Source: Chitinophagales bacterium | GTDB taxonomy: Bacteria; Bacteroidota; Bacteroidia; Chitinophagales; JAHDHT01 | Direction of reading: 5' to 3' | Assembly (NCBI GenBank): GCA_020631175.1 | Contig: JAHDHT010000060.1 | Location: 2,707-9,934, forward strand | DNA length: 7,228 nt | In this document: piece after piece, positions 1-6,329 of the stretch | Position numbering within the stretch: position 1 is the stretch's first letter | Layout of the letters: each line of letters opens with the position of its first letter | Position numbers and translations under genes: made by a program | Notes under the pieces: generated by a model | Told to the model about the DNA's origin: nothing | The model's input: only the letters and a program-made list of their open reading frames with translations | The model's database searches: none

Positions 1-704
1 GTATATCCTCCATCAAAATCTGCAGCAGCCTTTCTAAGAAAATTTTGAGGCTTTAGATTTTTGATAATAAGGTCTGTAATTTCTCTTCTGCTTTTATTTT
101 TCTTTTTATATTTTCTGAAAAGGATCTGAACTTCTTCATCTAAAAAGTGTCCGATCTTTTCGAGAACGGTCACGGTATCGGATTTCTCTTTGGGATGTTG
201 CCCGATTTCAACTAACTGATCAAACAGTTGTTGAGTATTGGTCAGATTAAAATTTCCCGCCATGATTAAATTTCTCGTCATCCAGTTATTCTGACGTAGA
301 AAAGGGTGACATTTTTCGATGCCGTTTTTACCGTGTGTGCCGTAGCGTAAATGGCCTAATAAAACTTCACCGGTATAACCAATATTATTTTTCAGCCATT
401 CTTCACTTTTTAATTGCTCGGGACTGAGGTCTTCAAATTTTGATTGGATATAGGTGAAGATTTCTGTGATGGCGGTTTTGTCGACGGAACGTATTCTATT
501 GAAATATTTTTCTCCTGCCGGAATATCCAGTTTTAACGAAGCGACACCGGCACCGTCCTGGCCCCGGTTTTTTTGCTTTTCCATTAAAACATATAATTTA
601 TTCAGGGCATAGAGGGGTGTTTGATATTTATCGATGTAGAACTGTAGTGGTTTTAATAACCGGATGAATGCTATGCCACATTCGTGTTGGAGAAAATCGC
701 TCAT
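1..704 (-). CDS. purF: Amidophosphoribosyltransferase, Bacteroidota-type, N-terminal part (3' end beyond window)
   Basis: This encodes the first 234 residues of a class II (Ntn-type) glutamine amidotransferase. It most resembles the long Bacteroidota amidophosphoribosyltransferase, which makes 5-phosphoribosylamine from PRPP and glutamine at the first step of purine synthesis in the cytoplasm. Seen: HECGI places the probable catalytic Cys at residue 9, behind a short propeptide that would be removed, as in Bacillus-type PurF. Also visible are NRGQDGAG (46-53), the substrate-binding HLRYGTHG (118-125), the oxyanion-hole segment AGNFNLTN (149-156) and SDT (175-177). The glutaminase domain reaches the window edge, so the phosphoribosyltransferase domain with the PRPP motif is not visible. 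The ATG at 704 is chosen because it puts the Cys at the usual depth and follows a TACCTTTG element by 16 bases. Bacteroidota often carry more than one PurF-like protein, so the exact role is less certain than the family. Confidence 0.85.
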   Translation of the reverse strand, partial: MSDFLQHECGIAFIRLLKPLQFYIDKYQTPLYALNKLYVLMEKQKNRGQDGAGVASLKLDIPAGEKYFNRIRSVDKTAITEIFTYIQSKFEDLSPEQLKSEEWLKNNIGYTGEVLLGHLRYGTHGKNGIEKCHPFLRQNNWMTRNLIMAGNFNLTNTQQLFDQLVEIGQHPKEKSDTVTVLEKIGHFLDEEVQILFRKYKKKNKSRREITDLIIKNLKPQNFLRKAAADFDGGY

Positions 705-720
705 TGGCTCATCTAAAGCT

Positions 721-728
721 CAAAGGTA
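721..728 (-). promoter_or_regulatory. Probable -7 promoter element for the purF-like gene
   Basis: On the minus strand this reads TACCTTTG, a full match to the Bacteroidota -7 consensus TAnnTTTG. It ends 16 bases before the ATG at 704, which would give a short leader of about 10 bases. A TTTCG sequence lies about 18 bases upstream, close to the position of the usual -33 TTG but not a perfect match. The element suggests that the gene is transcribed separately from the moxR-type gene upstream. Confidence 0.55.
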
Positions 729-766
729 ATCTTCTGAATTTGAAAACGAAAGTTTTTTTTGGAATT

Positions 767-877
767 CACCGCAGAGGGTCTTCTCTGTTGTTCGGTTTTC
801 TTTTTTACCGCAAAGACGCTAGGGCGCAAAGGTTTTTAGTTCGGTCTTCCTTTTTTTACCGCAGAGGGTCGCAGAGG
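767..877. repeat. Degenerate direct repeats of the ACCGCAGAGGGTC type
   Basis: Three related copies lie in the gap between the purF-like and moxR-type genes. Copy A (767-780) is CACCGCAGAGGGTC. Copy B (807-832) begins ACCGCAAAGACGC and ends GGGCGCAAAGG. Copy C (858-877) is ACCGCAGAGGGTCGCAGAGG. Copies B and C are each preceded by a TTCGG-plus-T-rich stretch (from 791 and 840), so the larger unit repeats with a spacing of 49 bases. Within copies B and C the GCAAAG or GCAGAG core is itself repeated. Copy A runs into a small hairpin, CAGAG (772-776) with CTCTG (783-787). Short dispersed repeats with GCAAAG/GCAGAG cores are, from memory, common between genes in Bacteroidota, but no other copy is present in this window. 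No convincing protein is encoded here. Confidence 0.65.
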
Positions 878-894
878 ATTTTGTAATCCACCCT

Positions 895-931
895 CGGACC
901 ACTGCGCTGGGTCCGGTCTCGCCAGCGGGAC
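895..931. other. GC-rich block with two mutually exclusive hairpins
   Basis: This block stands out from its AT-rich surroundings. CGGACC (895-900) pairs perfectly with GGTCCG (910-915) around a 9-base loop. Alternatively CGCTGG (905-910) pairs perfectly with CCAGCG (922-927) around an 11-base loop. The two share bases, so only one can form at a time. It lies 28 to 64 bases downstream of the moxR-type stop codon on the minus strand. There is no T-run after either hairpin, so it is not a standard intrinsic terminator. It may instead be part of the dispersed repeat that begins at 767, or an RNA 3'-end structure. Confidence 0.45.
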
Positions 932-958
932 ATTTTCGATCTAGCTTAAATCTAAATA

Positions 959-1930
959 CTAGAGTATTCTTTCGATAATATCATTAATACTAATACCTTC
1001 TGCTTCGGCTTTGTAGTTTTTAACGATACGATGTCTTAAAATAGAATGCGCTACTGCTTTAACATCTTCAATATCAGGAGAATATTTATTATTAATAGCT
1101 GCATGGCATTTTGCACCTAATACTAAATATTGAGAAGCCCTTGGTCCGGCTCCCCAGCTTAGATAGTTATTCACCACTTCAGCAGCACCAGATGTGTTCG
1201 GTCTTGTTTTCGTTGCTAAGCCTACTGCATATTCTAAAACATTTGGTGCAATAGGAATTTTACGAATCAATTGCTGATACTTTCTGATTTCATCGCCTGA
1301 AATAATCTTATCTAATTTTACTTCACGATTTGAGGTAGTATTATTTACTATATCAACTTCCTCCTGGAAAGATGGATAATCCAATTCGATATTAAACATG
1401 AATCGATCCAGCTGAGCTTCCGGTAAAGGATAGGTTCCTTCCTGTTCGATTGGGTTTTGTGTAGCTAAAACAAAGAATGGTAAATCCAGTTTATGCTCCG
1501 TCCCGCCTGAAGTTACTTTTCTTTCCTGCATGGCTTCCAGTAAAGCAGCCTGCGTTTTAGGTGGAGTACGGTTAATCTCATCTGCCAGAATGATATTGGC
1601 GAAGATGGGACCTTTAGCAAAAACAAATTTTCTGTTCTCATCGATTAATTCAGCTCCTGTAATATCTGATGGCATTAAATCCGGCGTAAACTGAATTCTT
1701 TTAAAAGATAAATCCATCACATCAGCTATGGTATTGATCAGTAATGTTTTTGCCAATCCCGGAACTCCAACCAACAGGCTATGTCCGTCACAAAAGATGG
1801 AGATCAATACTTTTTCGACTACATCACTCTGACCTACAATGACTTTTGCGATTTCAGACTTAATATTTTTGAAGGATGCCGACAGCGCATCTACTGCTGC
1901 TACATCGGAGTTATTTTGTGTTTCTGCCAC
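959..1930 (-). CDS. MoxR-family AAA+ ATPase
   Basis: This is a 323-residue cytoplasmic AAA+ ATPase of the MoxR (AAA_3) family, close to the family's usual length. MoxR proteins are chaperone-like ATPases that help assemble or activate other proteins, often with VWA-domain partners. Seen: Walker A GVPGLAKT (55-62), Walker B ILADEINR (114-121), sensor 1 ATQNP (156-160), a probable arginine finger in QLDRF (R176) and a sensor 2 arginine in GAGPRAS (R264). All ATPase motifs are intact, so the enzyme should be active. The start is GTG at 1930. The upstream frame stops at TAA (1954-1952) with no ATG in between, and the next internal Met is far inside the domain. The gene lies 101 bases after the surA-like gene on the same strand. 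The usual DUF58 and VWA/Bat partner genes are not next to it, so its client is unknown. Confidence 0.93.
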   Translation of the reverse strand: MAETQNNSDVAAVDALSASFKNIKSEIAKVIVGQSDVVEKVLISIFCDGHSLLVGVPGLAKTLLINTIADVMDLSFKRIQFTPDLMPSDITGAELIDENRKFVFAKGPIFANIILADEINRTPPKTQAALLEAMQERKVTSGGTEHKLDLPFFVLATQNPIEQEGTYPLPEAQLDRFMFNIELDYPSFQEEVDIVNNTTSNREVKLDKIISGDEIRKYQQLIRKIPIAPNVLEYAVGLATKTRPNTSGAAEVVNNYLSWGAGPRASQYLVLGAKCHAAINNKYSPDIEDVKAVAHSILRHRIVKNYKAEAEGISINDIIERIL

Positions 1931-1991
1931 GTGTGAATGGAATTTTAATCTTTAAAAAGTATATATAGTTATAGAGACGTAAATCGAGCAA

Positions 1992-1999
1992 CAAAGCTA
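1992..1999 (-). promoter_or_regulatory. Candidate -7 promoter element for the moxR-type gene
   Basis: The minus strand reads TAGCTTTG, matching TAnnTTTG, 61 bases before the GTG start. A second match, TACTTTTG, lies 12 bases further upstream (2012-2019). Neither has a TTG at the normal -33 spacing. The paired elements sit in the gap after the surA-like gene, so the moxR-type gene may have its own promoter as well as any read-through from the operon upstream. Confidence 0.35.
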
Positions 2000-2020
2000 C
2001 AAAGTACTTTGCAAAAGTAC
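2000..2020. repeat. Two overlapping perfect dyads next to the candidate moxR promoter
   Basis: CAAAGTACTTTG (2000-2011) is a perfect 12-base palindrome. It overlaps a second perfect dyad, GTACTTT (2004-2010) and AAAGTAC (2014-2020) around a 3-base loop. The pair touches the TAGCTTTG element at 1992-1999 and contains the second one at 2012-2019. This position would suit an operator. On the minus-strand RNA the second dyad could also form a 7-bp hairpin just after the surA-like stop, but no long U-run follows it, so a terminator is less likely. Confidence 0.4.
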
Positions 2021-2031
2021 AGAACTTAACA

Positions 2032-3375
2032 TTATTTAATCCAACGCTTATTACTGTCGCAATAGATGAACTCCGGCTCAATATGAATAAATGTTTCAGG
2101 CGATTTCTTTTTAATCCAGTCGATTAAAGCTTCCTGTTGTTTTGCCTTTTCAGCAGCAGTTTTAATTCGTTCATAATCCTGGTCCAAATTTGCCTGATGT
2201 GCTTCTGTTGATTCTTTAAGATAGATAATACGATAAGCCGGGCTTCCATCAAAAGTATAAAAGCTTGAAGGTTTACTTATTTCACCCGCTTTCATCGTAT
2301 CGATTACCGAATACATAGCGATTTCTAATTCTGCCATTTCAAATGAAGTACTACCCGTATTTGGGTTTATCACCACTCCACCTGAGTTTTTACTTTGCTC
2401 ATCTTCAGAATATTTGTTTACCGCCTGATTAAAGCTAATACTGTCTTTTAGAATCAGCTTACGAACTTCTATCAATTGCGCCTGTGCTTTTTCAAGGTCG
2501 AAACCTGTTATTTCAGGCTTTACCAATATATGCCTCATATTAGCTTTTTCGCCTCTTTTCTCGATCATTTGAATAAGGTGTAATCCATATTCTGTCTCTA
2601 CAATATTTGACATTTCGTCGTTGTTCAATCGAAAACCCGCAGAAGCAAACTCGCTTACCAAATCACCTCTTGATAAAAAGCCTAATTCACCTCCATTTTC
2701 GGCACTTCCTCTATCGTCGGAATAAACGATGGCGAGGGTAGAAAAATCTTCCCCTTCTTCAATTCTTCTTTTCAACTCTGATAATTTATCCCATGCTGCC
2801 TTCTTTTGTTCGGGGCTAATTTTTGGTTTTATAACTATTTGATTAAGCTTGACTTCTGCGTTGAAAAAGGGAAGGGAATCGGATGGAATAGCATCAAAAT
2901 AGGCCTTCACTTCAGAAGGAGTAACATTTGCACTACCGATAACTGTTTGTTGCATTCTTCTCGAGAGTAATTGTTGCCGGATATCGTCTCTGAATTCCTC
3001 TTTAATTTCTACAATACTTTTGTCATAATAAGCCTCAAGTTTTTCCTGATCGCCTTGAAAAAGATTGATGAAATATCGGATACGATTATCTAATTCTGCT
3101 TCAACTTCATCCTCCCCAACACTAATAGAATCTATTTCTGCATGGGTCAGTAACATCTTTGACAGTAACATATCTTCTAAAAGGGCACAATCTGCATTTT
3201 CAACACTCTGACCTTGCCCTTCCATCTGCATTTTCTGAATTTCTATATCAGATTTCAGAATTATCTTATCACCGACAACTGCTATTATTTTGTCTATGTT
3301 TCCTGTCTGAGCAAACAAACCGGCTGCCAACAGGCAAAATAGCAGGCTTAGCAATATATATTTACTTTGATTCAT
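2032..3375 (-). CDS. surA: SurA-like periplasmic chaperone / peptidyl-prolyl isomerase with two parvulin domains
   Basis: This 447-residue protein has the layout of SurA, the periplasmic chaperone that carries unfolded outer-membrane proteins. A signal peptide covers residues 1-22 (MNQSK, then a hydrophobic run, cleavage near LFA/QTG). The SurA N-terminal domain follows at about 26-160, opening with DKIIAVVGDKII. Parvulin domain 1 is at about 173-273, with GGELGFLS and a YGLHLIQM end. Parvulin domain 2 is at about 279-388, opening with MRHILVK. A lysine-rich tail of about 57 residues ends the protein. Domain 1 opens with LNQIVIK instead of the usual HIL motif, and domain 2 has GGVV in place of GGxLG, so isomerase activity of either is uncertain. 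The ATG at 3375 is preferred over an in-frame ATG at 3405, because it starts exactly at the signal peptide and cuts the overlap with the upstream lipoprotein gene from 44 to 14 bases. It is the third gene of the operon. Confidence 0.88.
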   Translation of the reverse strand: MNQSKYILLSLLFCLLAAGLFAQTGNIDKIIAVVGDKIILKSDIEIQKMQMEGQGQSVENADCALLEDMLLSKMLLTHAEIDSISVGEDEVEAELDNRIRYFINLFQGDQEKLEAYYDKSIVEIKEEFRDDIRQQLLSRRMQQTVIGSANVTPSEVKAYFDAIPSDSLPFFNAEVKLNQIVIKPKISPEQKKAAWDKLSELKRRIEEGEDFSTLAIVYSDDRGSAENGGELGFLSRGDLVSEFASAGFRLNNDEMSNIVETEYGLHLIQMIEKRGEKANMRHILVKPEITGFDLEKAQAQLIEVRKLILKDSISFNQAVNKYSEDEQSKNSGGVVINPNTGSTSFEMAELEIAMYSVIDTMKAGEISKPSSFYTFDGSPAYRIIYLKESTEAHQANLDQDYERIKTAAEKAKQQEALIDWIKKKSPETFIHIEPEFIYCDSNKRWIK

Positions 3376-4231
3376 AAATTTCAAACTCTTGTTTATTAAG
3401 TGCATCGTTATAAATGCGCTCTTTCATTTTTTTGAGGTAATCTGTCTTTCGCTTGTTAACGATTATTTTCTCAATATCTTGTTTTTTATAGTCTAAAGGA
3501 GCAATTGAGTCTTTCTTACCGTATTCATCTACAAAAAGCATATAAATAAAATCCTTTTGTTTCCATTCCATATACTTATTGTCGTTCAACAGCACCTGTG
3601 GTTCAGCCAGCTCAAATGGAAGGTTTTTATTGAAGTCTTCTAAAACAAACCATGTTTTACCATTAGCATAATTATCTGAATACTGAATGGCAAAATTGTT
3701 GAAGTTCTCAACTTCATCCGGATCTTCACTTAAAATCCATTTTTTTATACTGTCAACTTTCTCGTGTTTTTTATCAATTACAATATATCTCGGACGGATA
3801 ACATTTTGCGACAGTTTAAAATTTTCTTTATAAGTTTCATAATAGTTTTGAATGGCTTCGTTTTTTATTTCTGCCTCCAGATTTTGAGCAAGCATTTCCT
3901 TTTCATAAAGAAAGCGAATTAACGATGAACGATATTCTTCAACTTGTTTATTAATCTCTTCATTGTTTTCCGGAAGGTTTTTAATTGCTTTTTCATAAAG
4001 CAACTGGTCTTTTATCCATCCATCAATAAAACCTTTTACAAAACGGCTGCTGTCTTCTTTTGTATTAAATTCAAAACGATACGATTCTACTTCAGATTTG
4101 TAAAGGTATTTGTCAAACACTCTTGCAACCGGTTCTTCTCCTTCAATTGGTTGAGCCGATTGAAAAGATTTACAGCCTGATAAAATTATCAGCACAAAAA
4201 AAATAATGCTATTTAATTTATACTTTTTCAG
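3362..4231 (-). CDS. SurA/PpiC-related lipoprotein with a degenerate parvulin region; probable CTG start
   Basis: This is a predicted lipoprotein of 289 residues, related to the SurA/PpiC proteins on either side. Read from CTG at 4231 it begins with a complete lipoprotein signal, KKYKLNSIIFFVLIILSGC, with the lipidated Cys at 20. The first conventional start, GTG at 4195, leaves only MLIILSG before the Cys, with no positive charge, which is too short for export. The CTG overlaps the TGA of the upstream gene as CTGA, the arrangement expected for coupled translation. After the Cys come a helical SurA-N-like region (about 34-135) and a parvulin-like region (about 143-240). RPRYIVI replaces the HIL strand and FAIQYSD is kept, but the GGxLG and final GxHII motifs are absent. 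It probably acts as a tethered chaperone rather than an isomerase. CKSFQS after the Cys lacks the acidic residues of Bacteroidota surface-export signals, so a periplasm-facing location is inferred. Confidence 0.8.
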   Translation of the reverse strand: MKKYKLNSIIFFVLIILSGCKSFQSAQPIEGEEPVARVFDKYLYKSEVESYRFEFNTKEDSSRFVKGFIDGWIKDQLLYEKAIKNLPENNEEINKQVEEYRSSLIRFLYEKEMLAQNLEAEIKNEAIQNYYETYKENFKLSQNVIRPRYIVIDKKHEKVDSIKKWILSEDPDEVENFNNFAIQYSDNYANGKTWFVLEDFNKNLPFELAEPQVLLNDNKYMEWKQKDFIYMLFVDEYGKKDSIAPLDYKKQDIEKIIVNKRKTDYLKKMKERIYNDALNKQEFEIYESK

Positions 4232-6159
4232 TAGAGTGATTTTAAAGTTTCATTATTAATTTCGACTTTATATTTTTTATTTAAAGCTTCTATCCATTCT
4301 GCTTCTAATTCTCCCTGATAATCAGAAATTACAAATCCTTTTGCTTCCGCTAAAGTTTTACCGGTTGGCTCTAATAAAGATTTGATCTGAACGACTACAT
4401 ATTGATCTTCCCATTCTGATGGCGCATATGTTCCGGCAGTCCAGCCTGCAGCATCAATATATTTATTTTGATTTTTTTCATAAGCTCCGCTTGTAATATC
4501 AATGCCGGGAAACTTTGAAGCAATTTTAGTACTTAGCTTTCCTTTTTTCGCAAGCTTATAAACCTTATTCGCTGACTTTTTATCTTTCAATTTATAAATA
4601 ATTGCATCGGCTCTTTCTTCCCATCTGTATGCTTCTTTATTTCTTTCATAAAAGCTCTCCAAACCTTTTTGATCAGTCATTGCTTTATTCCAGATTTTCT
4701 TTTCAGTCAATTCAAATAATAAAATTCCTTCCCGATATTCATTTAAGAGATAATTATATTCAGGATACTTTTCTTCCAATAAAGATCTCTCAAGGTTCGT
4801 ACATTCTTCAGCAACGTAGGCATTGTATAATTTCAGAATACGATACTTTACATCTCTAACTTTTTTAGTGTTTCTGTTTCTTTGCAGAAATTTAATAAAG
4901 TCTTGTTGTGTGCGTGAAATTTTCCCAATAGTAAAAAGCGGTTTTTGAAAACGTTTGTACTGTTCTATTTTCCATCCCGGTCTGAGAATTTTTGCATCTA
5001 ATTGTTCAATTAATTCATTTTTAGATGCTGCGTTTTCTTTAAAATTATTTTCTCTTTTTACTCTTTCGACAAAACGTTGTTGTGGCACTTTTGACCGTGC
5101 ATCTTTTTCAATCAGTTTTCTAAGATTGTTGTTTTCTTCTTCGAGTGTTCCAATGTCTTTTTTACTAAGACGCTTAATTATGTGCCATCCAAAATCTGTT
5201 TGGATTGGTGCAGAAACATCACCGTCTTTAGCTAGTGCAAAAGCTGCCGTTTCAAATTCTTCCACCATCCTTCCGGAACCAAAAGGAGGTAACTGTCCGC
5301 CTTTAGTTGCAGTTGTTCTATCCATTGAAAATCTTCGCGCAGCTTCTTCGAATGTGATTGCTTTTTTTTGAATGAGCTGATATATTGAATCAACTAAGAA
5401 TTTATTTTTGCTTTGTACTTCGTCGGGAGCTTCTTTGGGCGTTTTAATTAAAATATGTGCTGCACTTAATTCGCCTAATGAATTGCGTATATCGTGTACT
5501 TTAATTATATGATAACCGAATCGGCTTCTTACCGGATTTGAAATTTCGTTGACTGCTGTATTATACATGCCGCTTTCAAAGGGGTAAACCGTTTGAAAGG
5601 TCGAAATATATCCAAGCATGCCCTTGTTTTCTTTTGCAGAAGGATCTTGCGAAAAGCGAAAGGCAGTTTCGGCAAAATCGGCGCCTTTAATTACCTGTTC
5701 TCTTAAAGCGGCAATTCTCTTATGCGCTTTCAGTGTGTCTTCAGGACCTGCAGTTGGCGCAAGTTTAATTAGAATATGGCTTACTTTTCTTTCTTCTTTG
5801 CTACGATCATAAGCTTCTTTGATCAATTCTTCGCTTACTTCCTTATCAGATAAATAGGTTTCGGTAAGTTGATTCCTGTAAGTCTCAAATTCTTTTTTGA
5901 AGGCCGATTTTTTATCCAAACCCTCTGCCATTGCTTCTCTTACTTTCAGTTTGAAATTGACATACAGGTCGAGATATTCATCTATGGCTTCCTTTCTCGT
6001 TTTTTCTTCTTTGTTTATGTTGTTTTTATTGAAGACATAGAGAAACTCTTCTTTACTAATACTTTCATCTTCTATTTTGAAGAGTTCCTGAGCTGATAAT
6101 TGAAGGTTTATCAGCAGTAAAAACAGGCTTATGGATAAGATTTTGGCTCCTACGTTCAT
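4228..6159 (-). CDS. Large periplasmic peptidyl-prolyl isomerase with two intact parvulin domains
   Basis: This 643-residue exported protein is the first gene of the operon. A signal peptide spans residues 1-23 (cleavage near LSA/QEL), followed by a helical N-terminal region (24-123). Parvulin domain 1 is at 124-223, with VSHILIK, GMLGYIS and GYHIIKV. Parvulin domain 2 is at 231-331, with AAHILIK, KGGQLPPF and GWHIIKR. Both keep the expected core motifs, so isomerase activity is likely. The remaining 310 residues include GILLFEL (478-484) and a stretch from RADAIIYKL (516-524) to VVVQIK (588-593) that looks like a third, eroded parvulin domain. Parvulins of this group assist folding of exported proteins. 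The start is ATG at 6159. A longer in-frame reading from TTG at 6189 would begin inside the -7 promoter element and spoil the signal peptide. The gene ends in TGA, overlapping the probable CTG start of the lipoprotein gene. Confidence 0.9.
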   Translation of the reverse strand: MNVGAKILSISLFLLLINLQLSAQELFKIEDESISKEEFLYVFNKNNINKEEKTRKEAIDEYLDLYVNFKLKVREAMAEGLDKKSAFKKEFETYRNQLTETYLSDKEVSEELIKEAYDRSKEERKVSHILIKLAPTAGPEDTLKAHKRIAALREQVIKGADFAETAFRFSQDPSAKENKGMLGYISTFQTVYPFESGMYNTAVNEISNPVRSRFGYHIIKVHDIRNSLGELSAAHILIKTPKEAPDEVQSKNKFLVDSIYQLIQKKAITFEEAARRFSMDRTTATKGGQLPPFGSGRMVEEFETAAFALAKDGDVSAPIQTDFGWHIIKRLSKKDIGTLEEENNNLRKLIEKDARSKVPQQRFVERVKRENNFKENAASKNELIEQLDAKILRPGWKIEQYKRFQKPLFTIGKISRTQQDFIKFLQRNRNTKKVRDVKYRILKLYNAYVAEECTNLERSLLEEKYPEYNYLLNEYREGILLFELTEKKIWNKAMTDQKGLESFYERNKEAYRWEERADAIIYKLKDKKSANKVYKLAKKGKLSTKIASKFPGIDITSGAYEKNQNKYIDAAGWTAGTYAPSEWEDQYVVVQIKSLLEPTGKTLAEAKGFVISDYQGELEAEWIEALNKKYKVEINNETLKSLY

Positions 6160-6186
6160 ATTCAGGAATTGATCAAATTTAGAGCG

Positions 6187-6194
6187 CAAAAATA
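6187..6194 (-). promoter_or_regulatory. Probable -7 promoter element of the SurA/parvulin operon
   Basis: The minus strand reads TATTTTTG, a full match to TAnnTTTG, 27 bases before the ATG at 6159. This predicts a leader of roughly 20 bases. No TTG is seen at the usual -33 spacing. The element overlaps the alternative TTG start at 6189, which supports ATG 6159 as the true start. No other strong promoter is evident before the three tightly packed genes, which suggests that they form one transcript. Confidence 0.5.
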
Positions 6195-6266
6195 GCCAAT
6201 TTATTACTCTTTTTCGGGTGGATTTTTAGTTTTACTGAAGGATTCAGAGCTTTAGATTATTTGAAT

Positions 6267-6295
6267 GAAGCGCTTCTTAATAGAGACTGATTAAG
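6267..6295. repeat. Adjacent dyads in the divergent promoter region
   Basis: GAAGCGCTTC (6267-6276) is a perfect 10-base palindrome. It abuts a second dyad, CTTAAT (6276-6281) and ATTAAG (6290-6295), around an 8-base loop. A smaller hairpin, CTGAA-GGA-TTCAG, lies at 6235-6247. They sit between the parvulin operon (minus) and the transporter gene (plus), where a regulator could act on either side. The lengths are modest and chance cannot be excluded. Confidence 0.25.
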
Positions 6296-6315
6296 GATAT
6301 TGAAACTTGATTGCC

Positions 6316-6323
6316 TACCTTCG
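6316..6323 (+). promoter_or_regulatory. Weak -7-like element before the transporter gene
   Basis: TACCTTCG differs from TAnnTTTG at one base. It ends only 6 bases before the ATG at 6330, so initiation about 6 or 7 bases downstream would give a nearly leaderless mRNA. No TTG is found at normal -33 spacing. No full TAnnTTTG match was found on the plus strand between 6200 and 6330. Confidence 0.25.
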
Positions 6324-6329
6324 TCGGGC

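Noticed and set aside
701..712. A three-codon upstream reading frame (ATG AGC CAA TGA) on the minus strand whose stop overlaps the purF-like ATG as ATGA
   Set aside because: It is only three codons long, has no ribosome-binding signal and probably starts too near the predicted transcript 5' end. Chance is the simpler explanation.
767..877. CRISPR array
   Set aside because: There are only three degenerate copies with unequal spacing and T-rich rather than unique spacers, and no cas genes are nearby.
668..886. A 72-codon plus-strand reading frame across the purF-like start and the repeat region
   Set aside because: It runs through the N-terminal end of the purF-like gene, its promoter and the repeats, and its predicted protein is low-complexity and resembles no known family.
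895..915. Intrinsic terminator for the moxR-type gene
   Set aside because: The hairpin is perfect, but the next bases on the minus strand are AGGGTGG with no T-run, so it does not meet the usual terminator pattern.
3159..4180. Two plus-strand frames (3159-3377 and 3944-4180) rich in Phe, Leu and Ile
   Set aside because: They are antisense to the SurA-like and lipoprotein genes. Their hydrophobic composition follows from lysine-rich codons on the other strand, not from membrane proteins.
4955..5371. A 138-codon plus-strand reading frame
   Set aside because: It lies entirely opposite the motif-rich parvulin region of the large isomerase. It is an antisense shadow with no domain, start signal or promoter of its own.
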